DNA of 64,000 bases from Psococerastis gibbosa (lineage: Eukaryota > Arthropoda > Insecta > Psocodea > Psocidae). Below the pieces are notes generated by a model, which did no database searches, had not been told where the DNA came from, and saw only the letters and a program-made list of their open reading frames with translations. Position numbers and translations under genes: made by a program. Positions within the stretch are counted from its first letter, which is position 1. Each line of letters starts with the position of its first letter. Where the stretch lies: positions 16,864,001-16,928,000 of the forward strand of contig OZ020485.1 in NCBI GenBank assembly GCA_963971405.1. Direction: 5' to 3'. This document shows, piece by piece, positions 54,980 through 64,000 of this stretch.

Positions 54980-57295
54980 AAAGTGTTTTCCTGTTTATAT
55001 AAACGCTTTTGCATGGAAACAGCGGAAACCTTAAAATTGACACTATATCCAAATAATTAAGTTTGTTTATTTAAAAAATAAAAAATAAACTGTTTTTGTA
55101 AGCGCTCATAATTTCCCCTAAATAGCGGCCCAATGCTTAGCCCAGCAATCACCCAGTCCTCTTTCAGCGGGTATTTTGAAGACATTATGCATGCGTGACG
55201 TCATTTATATTTTGGCGCGTTTTTTGGCACTTATGAATATCAGTTTTTATTTTTTGTGTAACTAAACGATATACAGTATGTATATGTCGATATGTTCACT
55301 TTATCTAAGTAGCCTATAATCCATTTTAGGAATAAAATAGTCCAAATCCACCTGGACTACCCCAGACCATCAATTATGCCTTTGCCATTGTTTCTGCCTT
55401 TCCGTTGCAAGGTGATAGACCACCACGTTATCCCATCTTACTTTCTTTCTTGCTGCATACCACTACAACCGCAAAAATTGCCCAGACTTACCGTGAAAAT
55501 GTAGAAAAAATGCTTACCTGGAACAAAAAAAAACAAAAGCGTAAATAGCTATCAAAAAATTATGAAAAAAATTGGTTGTCTGTAAGTCGGTTGCAAAGTC
55601 GGTTTACGGGCGATAGCGTGACAACGCCTAAATTACTAAATCTTACTTAAATAATAATATATGGCTGGAAAGAGAAAGAAATGTGGAAAACCCCTTAAAA
55701 GCCCTTAATTAGTTTGAATTTCGTGCTTGGCCTGAAAGAGGAAGAATAGACGAAGACATGGGTATAATTTAAATTGAGATAGACCTTCTACATCTGCCCA
55801 AAAAGTTGTTTTAAGCCCGCATTACGTATGAGCATGACGCATCGTGTAACGCATGGTGGTTACACATCGTGGTAACGCGTCGTGGTAACACATCGTGGTA
55901 ACGCGTCGTGGTAACACTTTTTCGTACATGCACCTAGTGTTCCAGCCAGCGCTCATCGATAAATTAGACGTTGTCACGTCTTAAACATTATATTTAATTG
56001 CGTTACCATGGTTGCCTCTTAAATTCAGGTATGAACTATTATTGTGTGTTAAGTTAACAAATAAAAACCATTAGGAGACTTGCTTAAGTAAGTTATTGAA
56101 GAATACGTTGGAAAAAATCCCTTTCTTGTAGGGAGATTTCATAGAAGCAGCGATCCCGCTGCGCGGGGCAGCGGTATCACTTTCCCTTTTAAATGATAAC
56201 ATATTACACTATTAACTTGCATTAGGACGTATTTCGCACATTTGCCGACCCCATTTATGTAACATTTTGAACGAGGGGTGATTTTAGGCTCAGGAAGTCA
56301 TGAAATGACAAGTTGTGAAGAAAATTTCTGGAAGTTTAACATTGCTCGTCGGCTCAATAGGATAGTTGAATCTCCCTAAAATTCCTAACGAACTACCTCT
56401 AGGCATGTTCTAGTAGAATATTTGATTTCTATCAATTCTGGACAGCTGTCCCACGTACTATCAAGCAATACTTTAGTGATATAGAAAATCGTGGCAGCAG
56501 GCAACCTTTGAAAAATTATTCGCCAACAATAGTCCAAGGATAAAACAACCACTTACTGTAATAAAACCACCCCTACAAAACCTGATCCATGCGAATCAAC
56601 AGCACGAAACCAAAACACAAACGCTTCCCTTAAATCCAAAAAACAAAACCTTCAACCGCGTGGATTTGCGGGAAAACTTGTCCAAAATCCATGAAACTCG
56701 AAAACAGGCACGTTCAGAATAATGCAAATTCAAACTTCCATTTCTATCTAAATCAATTTCCCTCTGCGTTAATCAGGGGTAATTAAAAATGGTTTTCAGT
56801 TGCATAATTAGCCCCCCGAGGGGTGTTCTGGGGGTGGGGGAGGATGGAGGGGGCAAAACACCCTAGCCTCCGACTAATTTGGGAAACTTTGTAAATTTAT
56901 CAATTTGCATGAAAATGTCCTAAGGTTGAATTAATTATTAAAATGATATACATAGGGAGGGGGGGGGGGGAGACAGACACAGGGGTATCGTCGCCCAAAA
57001 GAGTGGATGATTTATTTGTGTTGGGATGTGAAAGGGTGCTCATGATTTGCTAAGCTATCGCAGACATGCACGACCACTGGCATACGTGCAAACACGGTGC
57101 TTCGCCCACTTGGATAATATATAGCACAATTTTCTTCTATCGACTTTCTTTCTTGTTGACAATTTTGAAATGCAGCAACTTGCAGTGGGACCAATTTGAA
57201 CACTGAGCACCTTATCTCTGCTATGTACAGTGTATACATTAAAAGGAAGAGGATGATTTTTTTTCTACATCATGATTTATGTCTTCACATTAAAT
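54980..57295. other. No gene recognised; minor tandem repeats
   Basis: At 55838-55916, a 13-bp unit related to CGTGGTAACGCGT repeats about six times in two variants. A poly(G) run is at about 56958. Nothing else is supported. Confidence 0.4.
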
Positions 57296-57299
57296 TTTA

Positions 57300-57523
57300 T
57301 AATAAATAAATAAATACGGTATTGACTTTTTGTTCTATTATTAAGCCAACATAGCTGAGTTAGCGCTGTAAAGCCCTCTCTTACACTCAACTAGGAAAGC
57401 TCGGGATCGCCTGCTTTACATGACCTCCGAAGCATGGCCAGAAAATGTAGCAAGTGTGGGACTCGAACCAACAACCATTCGGGTGAAAGTCGGAGTCTAT
57501 ACCACTAATCTACATGTCCTGAC
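57300..57523 (-). repeat. SINE-A copy 7 (full length)
   Basis: Minus strand: GTCAGGACATGTAGATTAGTGG (A-box), TTGTTGGTTCGAGTCCCACAC (B-box), body, and the TTGGCTTAATAATAGAACAA tail followed by (TTTA)n. Confidence 0.87.
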
Positions 57524-57524
57524 T

Positions 57525-58127
57525 TTTATGACTCTATGATCGATATTTCACTGGCCCTGCATTTGAATTTAATTACTTACATAAACTGAACCCACTTTTA
57601 TTTTTTGGGGCATACACCTACAACACCCAGTTTAAATTTATAGCCTCTTAAAAAGGTCAATTAGTTGAATATAATTATCTACAACTCGTACGCCCCAAAT
57701 TCTAAATCGTGTCGTAAGCAAAGTATTGCGACTGGTAGAACTACAATGTTACCACATAAACTGGGCTATCAAATTGTTTTTACAGTCTAGTTAAACCCTC
57801 CAAAAAAACATCACTATCAATTAACGAGTGCTATAAACATTTCATTCTCGTAAATCGCCGAGTGGTACTACCAAATTTGGGACTTCTTCACTTAGTATAT
57901 TAACACCAACAAGTAAAGATATTAAATTTTTATTTGTGATATAAAAAATTATGGCGTCTTGCGTGGTCCCCTTAAGTTAGCGGTATAAATGCGACATGCG
58001 ACACATCGGGCAAATGAGGATCGACAATGATAAGACTAAGACTAAGGCACAAGCGGATCTGGACATTTCTGGAAGGGGGGGGGGGGTGAACTAGTGGATG
58101 GAAAGGCTATAATCAGGAGGTTCTAGG
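57525..58127. other. No gene recognised
   Basis: AT-rich sequence with a poly(G) run (about 58075) just before the minisatellite. Confidence 0.35.
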
Positions 58128-60025
58128 ATAGGGCGAAGAATTAAGCAGAGTAAACTTACGGACTACGGTACTTGTAATAGGGCGAAGACTTAAGCAGAGT
58201 AAACTTACGGTACTTGTAATAGGGCGAAGACTTAAGCAGAGTAAACTTACGGACTACGGTACTTGTAATAGGGCGAAGACTTAAGCAGAGTAAACTCACG
58301 GTACTTGTAATAGGGTGAAGAGTTAAGCAGAGTAAACTCACGGTACTTGTAATAGGGTGAAGACTGAAGCAGAGTAAACTTATGGTACTTGTAATAGGGT
58401 GAAGACTTAAGCAGAGTAAATTTACGGTACTTGTAATAGGGTGAAGACTTAAGCAGACTAAACTTACGGTACTTGTAATAGGGCGAAGACTTAAGCAGAG
58501 TAAACTTACGGACTACGGTACTTGTAATAGGGCGAAGACTTAAGCAGAGTAAACTCACGGTACTTGTAATAGGGTGATGACTTAAGCAGAGTAAACTCAC
58601 GGTACTTGTAATAGGGTGAAGACTTAAGCAGAGTAAACTTACGGTACTTGTAATAGGGCCAAGACTTAAGCAGAGTAAACTTACGGTACTTGTAATAGGG
58701 TGAAGACTTAAGCAGACTAAACTTACGGTACTTGTAATAGGGTGAAGACTTAAGCAGAGTAAACTTACGGTACTTGTAATAGGGTGAAGACTTAAGCAGA
58801 GTAAACTTACGGTACTTGTAATAGGGTGAAGACTTAAGCAGACTAAACTTACGGTACTTGTAATAGGGCGAAGACTTAAGCAGAGTAAACTTACGGTACT
58901 TGTAATAGGGCGAAGACTTAAGCAGAGTAAACTTACGGACTACGGTACTTGTAATAGGGCGAAGACTTAAGCAGAGTAAACTTACGGTACTTGTAATAGG
59001 GCGAAGACTTAAGCAGAGTAAACTTACGGACTACGGTACTTGTAATAGGGCGAAGACTTAAGCAGAGTAAACTCACGGTACTTGTAATAGGGTGAAGAGT
59101 TAAGCAGAGTAAACTCACGGTACTTGTAATAGGGTGAAGACTTAAGCAGAGTAAACTTACGGTACTTGTAATAGGGTGAAGACTTAAGCAGAGTAAATTT
59201 ACGGTACTTGTAATAGGGTGAAGACTTAAGCAGACTAAACTTACGGTACTTGTAATAGGGCGAAGACTTAAGCAGAGTAAACTTACGGACTACGGTACTT
59301 GTAATAGGGCGAAGACTTAAGCAGAGTAAACTCACGGTACTTGTAATAGGGTGATGACTTAAGCAGAGTAAACTCACGGTACTTGTAATAGGGTGAAGAC
59401 TTAAGCAGAGTAAACTTACGGTACTTGTAATAGGGCGAAGACTTAAGCAGAGTAAACTTACGGTACTTGTAATAGGGTGAAGACTTAAGCAGACTAAACT
59501 TACGGTACTTGTAATAGGGTGAAGACTTAAGCAGAGTAAACTTACGGTACTTGTAATAGGGTGAAGACTTAAGCAGAGTAAACTTACGGTACTTGTAATA
59601 GGGTGAAGACTTAAGCAGACTAAACTTACGGTACTTGTAATAGGGCGAAGACTTAAGCAGAGTAAACTTACGGTACTTGTAATAGGGTGAAGACTTAAGC
59701 AGACTAAACTTACGGTACTTGTAATAGGGTGAAGACTTAAGCAGAGTAAACTTACGGTACTTGTAATAGGGTGAAGACTTAAGCAGAGTAAACTTACGGT
59801 ACTTGTAATAGGGTGAAGACTTAAGCAGACTAAACTTACGGTACTTGTAATAGGGCGAAGACTTAAGCAGAGTAAACTTACGGTACTTGTAATAGGGTGA
59901 AGACTTAAGCAGAGTAAACTTACTGACTACGGTACTTGTAATAGGGCGAAGACTTAAGCAGACTAAACTTACGGTACTTGTAATAGGGCGAAGACTTAAG
60001 CAGAGTAAACCTACGGTACTTGTAA
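58128..60025. repeat. 42-bp minisatellite with 777-bp higher-order repeat
   Basis: About 44 units of a 42-bp monomer containing GGTACTTGTAATAGGG, GAAGACTTAAGCAG and GTAAACTTAC. Some units have a 7-bp insertion (ACTACGG), making 49 bp. Variants (GGGC/GGGT, CAGAG/CAGAC) recur in blocks. 58156-58600 and 58933-59377 are near-identical at an offset of exactly 777 bases, which equals 15 units of 42 plus 3 of 49. A 210-bp (five-unit) period is visible at about 59430-59850. Unit length is a multiple of three and stop-free on the minus strand, giving repetitive ORFs that I do not believe are genes. Confidence 0.93.
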
Positions 60026-60167
60026 GGTAATGTATGGATTACAATAACTTTTTTTTTAATAAGGGCGCGAGACCACGCTTGTGGCATATACGCCACGATT
60101 ACAATAACTAATAAGCCATTCAACGACCATTTGCATTCTGTGCGGATGCTTCACAGCGTACTCATTT

Positions 60168-60255
60168 AATGTTGAGGATTCTACTGGTTCCTCATTCGAC
60201 TCCGGCCGTGAAAGCCTTTGCAGTTACATCATTTAATATTTCCTCCGCCGTCACT
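60168..60255 (-). repeat. Repeat F, end fragment
   Basis: GAGGATTCTACTGGTTCCTC then ATTCGACTCCGGCCGTGAAA, as at the right end of 43543-43745. Confidence 0.6.
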
Positions 60256-60301
60256 TAGATATCTCTATGAAGTTAATGAAGTTAGAGCGACGCCAGGCCG
60301 T

Positions 60302-60343
60302 TCAAACGCTATGGCAGCCCGATGCGAGGCTGCCATAGTGTGA
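60302..60343. other. Strong short hairpin
   Basis: CTATGGCAGCC (60309-60319) pairs perfectly with GGCTGCCATAG (60328-60338) around an 8-base loop. Partial pairing extends outward (TTCAAACG with TGTGAA). Function unknown. Confidence 0.5.
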
Positions 60344-60387
60344 AAATGTCATTGAAAAAATTTGAAAGGTTTATATAGTGTGAGTTA

Positions 60388-60636
60388 GGTTAGAGATGGA
60401 CTCGTATCAGTACTTAGTAGGTCAGCTTTCGCCTGTTTCATTGCGTCAATGGTAAACTTGTCTCAGCTTGTCCATTAACGCTTGTAGCCAGTGTTGGTTG
60501 ACATCGAGGATGTGTACCAGTTTGCCAAGGGCCGAAAATACATGCGGAAGCAATACAGATAATGTCCGAAATATATGGAGTCGTTGGCATTAGACAAGGG
60601 ACCTAGTAGGCCTAAGTCCATAAAAAGTCCTTCAGG
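60388..60636 (+). repeat. Dispersed repeat R2, copy 5
   Basis: TTTCGCCTGTTTCATTGCGT, CAGCTTGTCCATTAACGC, TACCAGTTTGCCAAGGGCC, then GGAGTCGTTGGCATTAGACA and TCCATAAAAAGTCCTTCAGG. It runs directly into the LINE tail. Confidence 0.75.
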
Positions 60637-60790
60637 TAATAATTCAAGGGAACATAGAAGAATTGAGGTGTCCCGGCAGAAGAAGAACCTGAGGAAGTGG
60701 TTTGGCAAGAGTACGACATCTTTTTTCAGAGTAGGAGTCTCCAAGGTCCAAAGTGCCATGACGATCACCAAACTTTCGTAGGGGAGGCTT
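60637..60790 (+). mobile_element. Non-LTR retrotransposon tail, fragment 4
   Basis: After TAATAATTCAAGGG (V-I-I-Q-G) the plus strand encodes a basic RRR-type region and WFGKSTTSFFRVGVSKVQ, the C-terminal signature shared with 24829-24955. Frames are broken. Confidence 0.65.
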
Positions 60791-60799
60791 TTTAAGAAC

Positions 60800-61494
60800 C
60801 ACACTATTCGTAACAAAAGCATTTCTAAGCGTGGTGGGACTGGGCTGTAATGAACAAGGGCTGTCAGGAAACTCGAAAGCTTTTCAAATTTTAGTACTGA
60901 TAACAGTACTGAAGAATTTTGAGGAAAATTGGAATGAAAAGAGGCTATTTGGGGGGGATTGTGATGATCATTAAAGAATGGGAAATGAGAAAATTGCAAG
61001 ACAAAGAGCGCAGATTGAATGTAATCAACGGCAGAGACCTATGATTCTCACAAAATGACTAATTCAAAATTCCAATTCACAGCTCCCCGCCTTTCTTTTC
61101 AAATGGAGATGTTCTGAAGTCTGAATGACGTTGCTGCAACATGACTGTTGAATTGGAGATAAACGGGGAGCCGCAGTGGGGTTTGAGGGAATCCAAGACA
61201 ATGTTAGAGATTTCGCTGGCGATGCCTTCGAATAAAGGTTGCTAATAATTCTAGAAATACGTTACTGGTTAGATTGATATCGAGAGAACCAAGGGCCGTT
61301 GGTTTTCTCGATGTCAATCAATAAAACAAGGATTCAAAAATTAGTTTCATTTAAAAAACTCACAATTCCAACTCACAGCTCCCTGCATTTATTTTATATT
61401 GTTTAATTATTTATTTATTTATTTATTGTCTTTAGTGTCTGTAGAGTCTGCTACAATCTGTAGAATCTATAATAATAATAATAATAATAATAAC

Positions 61495-61530
<36 letters not shown>

Positions 61531-63279
61531 GCGTGTATTTATAAAAAAAAACATGACAATGTGTACTAAAACCGGTGTCAAAAAGGCGCTTTGGGATCAC
61601 CAGTACATACTTAAGAAATTGTCCTTCTTATTTAGTCTAGTATTGTATGGTTGGTTTTAATCTCAGATTATAGTCCTGAACTTTTTAATGACCATGTCCC
61701 GTGTGAAACGGTCTCAATATATGATCCACTATTCTTAATCTAAACTGTTTTCGTCGCAATGCTTATGGGTTATCACTGATCTGGTCATCTTACAACAATT
61801 CTTCCTTTAATCCGATATCTTAACGGATTATAACTAATAAACGATACTACCTATGCCAGACTATTTAACTCTAATAAGGCCCATTGTTTAGTACATATTA
61901 CTGGAGCCTGTGGTATAATGAAGGAAAAATGACTTGACAATACAATCAATTGAGGCCTGGTGACTGGTAGAAGATCTTTTAACTTGACCATTGGTTTATT
62001 TCGGGTGTTTTGGTAAGCTATACATGTAGTGTAATATGACATATGACAGAGGTTTCAAAATTGTTTTTAAGCAAATGGCGAGCGGGAAGAAAATTTTAAT
62101 TCCTCGTTCTGCAACTTTAAAGATAAGAAAATGGCTAGATGAAAAATTCCATAAAAATTAAGCTTTCACAGTAAATTTTAATTTTCTCATTTATAATATT
62201 ATTACTCTAATAAAACAAGATAACGTAAACTGTAATAAACCGATTTCATATAATAATAGTAATTCAGTCGATCGAATCCTCTGGGTTCGGATAAAGTTTG
62301 CATTTTTTAGGAATTTTCATTTGATCATTTTCATACCTATTTTAGATGTGTAACGAAAATTAATCAATTTCGTAAAAAAAATAAGGCATCATTTGATTAC
62401 AAAATATTTTGAAGCTTCTGCCTTAATTCTTAAAATTAATTCATACACAACGTGAAATATGAAAATTCGCGATAGATTGATCCCAGCATCCCCATGTGTG
62501 ATTCTCACCCTCTCAAGGGGGTTGGTGTCACAGAGAAACAAATTGCCACAAGTGTCACTAGACAGGCGAAAACTCCTCTTTCTATCTGCGGATGAAAATA
62601 AATTGAAAAAGACCTGCTTTCACCTCATATTTCAGCCCCATAGACGGGAAGTCTGGAAATCCAGAAATTCGGGTTACTCATATATCCCATGGAAAAATTG
62701 TAATTTTAAGAGGCAATCGGAGGGGGAAAAGCCTTACGCGTGTGCAAAATCAAGTATTACATCGATACCCTAATTAGCAAACCACTTAACTCCGAAAAAA
62801 AATGAGTTGTTGGTATCCTCGTGTACAGGAAAAACTCCTTTACCGACTGGTAATACTCTTAAATAACAAGAAAAAAAATATAAAAGCCTCTATCGTTGAA
62901 AAAGAAAAAACCTAACTCCGAGGTACCGGTATATGATTTGGCGCGGAAATACTATAGCATTAACACCAGCAGTAAGCAATGAATATGTTATCCCAATTTT
63001 TATGACACCTTGACATGTAGTACTTAGTTAAAAACATTAGTATGAATCGAAAATTGCTGTGATTATTTTCTTTCTTGCGCAAGTTTGTAAGTTTTTTGTC
63101 TCTCCTGAAAATTCAACATTTTGAGTTAAGCGGCTTGCTAATATTAGGGTTTCGACATGTAATATCAAACGTAAAGAGTTCAAAAATGTCACAGGAGTTC
63201 TACTCTTCCTTGATATTTCCTTTGATATTCGACTTTGTACAAGAAACCCGTAATGGCGGATTGTCCATAATTTTAGATA
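60800..63279. other. No gene recognised; (AAT)n microsatellite
   Basis: An (AAT)n run spans about 61471-61528. GATATCGAGAGAACCAAGGG at 61277 is answered by GGTTTTCTCGATGTCAATC at 61292, a small hairpin. A 104-codon plus ORF (62459-62773) has no recognised domain. Confidence 0.35.
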
Positions 63280-63662
63280 TTAAGAGTGTACAGCCCGTAG
63301 GAAATTGGCAGCCCGAAATGTATTACTTTTTATTTTTTATTTAATTAACTAAGCATGTTATTAAAGATTTGGCTCATCAAAGTTGTAGAAGACTACTTCA
63401 TGCATCACATTATAAGATATTTTTAATTTTCGAAATTGCAGTTTTTTCAGAAACATGCAAATATATTATAAACAATAACTTTTCACGTATTATCGATTTT
63501 ATAAAAAAAATACGATTTCGAAAACTAAATTATAGGATGCATGAAGTAGCCTTCTACAACTTTGATGAGCCAAATCTTCAATAACATGCATAGTTAATGA
63601 AATAAAAAATAAAAATTATTAAATTTCGGGCTGCCACTTTCCTGCGGGCTGTACACTCTTAA
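63280..63662. mobile_element. TTAA-flanked foldback element
   Basis: TTAA (63280-63283) and TTAA (63659-63662) bound a 375-bp unit. Its ends GAGTGTACAGCCCG....GGAAA.TGGCAGCCCGAAAT are inverted at the right. The inner arms carry TTTGGCTCATCAAAGTTGTA and GAAGACTACTTCATGCATCA, also inverted. TTAA targets suggest piggyBac-type mobilisation, though the terminal bases are not the usual CCC. No ORF is credible. Confidence 0.75.
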
Positions 63663-64000
63663 ATAAATTAGTAATAAATAAACGAAACTCATTGCTTGAG
63701 AAAACAATTGAAAATTATCAATTGTTAACCAACTATTTACTGAATACTTAATCCGTAATATAGAACCAATGAAAACATGTGAGACCTATGCGTGCAAACA
63801 CAGTAACTCATAAGCTAAACATTAGCTGCAATGTTGTTACTGTACTCTATTTTCCCGGTGGTACATATACACAAAGCCAATGACACGAACTTATCTCAGA
63901 GCTCTAGTTCGCGTTTAGATAAATCTACCCCTTCCGGTTGATGACCCGTTTGGAAAATAGGGGATGTATAAAATCAGAATTCAAATTTTACCCCAAGCGC
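63663..64000. other. No gene recognised
   Basis: AT-rich sequence to the window edge. Confidence 0.4.

Noticed and set aside
58156-59377. Repetitive minus-strand ORFs encoding KFTLLKSSPYYKYR-type repeats
   Set aside because: They arise because the 42-bp minisatellite unit is a multiple of three and lacks stops. There is no splice or start context, and the variants follow DNA-level repeat structure.
60475-60999. 174-codon minus-strand ORF
   Set aside because: Runs antisense across R2 and a LINE tail and has no domain; it is a chance frame in repeats.

Overview
This is a eukaryotic, almost certainly arthropod (insect or crustacean), nuclear window. It has spliced exons with GT/AG boundaries, long introns, AT-rich DNA between genes, and dense transposable elements and tRNA-derived SINEs. 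I cannot name the species from sequence alone. No bacterial features (operons, ribosome binding sites, CRISPR arrays) are present.

Host gene. One host gene is visible, on the minus strand between about 3.8 and 15.6 kb. Four exons can be placed with compatible phases: 15290-15558, 13047-14030, 5067-5307 and 3845-3999. They encode a basic/low-complexity segment, a long proline/serine-rich disordered segment, and a C-terminal PDZ domain split over the last two exons. The PDZ domain most resembles the PDZD2/IL16/Drosophila big bang group. The 5' part of the gene is not recognised. The intron between the two PDZ exons carries decayed tandem copies of the first PDZ exon.

LTR retrotransposons. A Copia element runs in from the left edge (3-3336). 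It is intact through the integrase but has a frameshift at the reverse transcriptase YVDD motif. A complete BEL/Pao element occupies 26380-32612. Its two 315-bp LTRs appear identical, it is flanked by a GTATT target duplication, and it has one unbroken 1775-codon ORF, so it is a very young insertion. Its ORF contains an in-frame 54-bp tandem duplication in the RNase H region.

DNA elements and repeats. Much of the rest is recognisable repeats:
- Five copies of a 0.7-0.9 kb family with Helentron/HINE hallmarks, two of them nested inside other repeats so that the empty site can be inferred.
- Five hAT-type non-autonomous elements with 8-bp target duplications.
- Several foldback/MITE families, including a TTAA-flanked one.
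- Seven copies of one tRNA-derived SINE, plus fragments of other tRNA-like SINEs.
- Tails of a non-LTR retrotransposon.
- A 1.9 kb minisatellite of 42-bp units with a 777-bp higher-order repeat.
- A 172-bp tandem array whose units each carry a tRNA-like head and alternate between two subtypes.

Layout. 0-3.4 kb is Copia. 3.8-15.6 kb is the PDZ gene, with hAT elements in its 7.7 kb intron. 15.6-26.4 kb is a SINE/HINE/LINE graveyard. 26.4-32.6 kb is the BEL element. 32.6-48 kb holds scattered MITEs, SINEs and HINEs. 48-54 kb holds the tandem tRNA-like array, hAT MITEs and a LINE tail. 54-58 kb is mostly unannotated. 58.1-60.0 kb is the minisatellite. 60-64 kb holds repeat fragments and a terminal foldback element. 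No gene in this window looks like part of a new cellular system. The interest lies in how the repeats are built.
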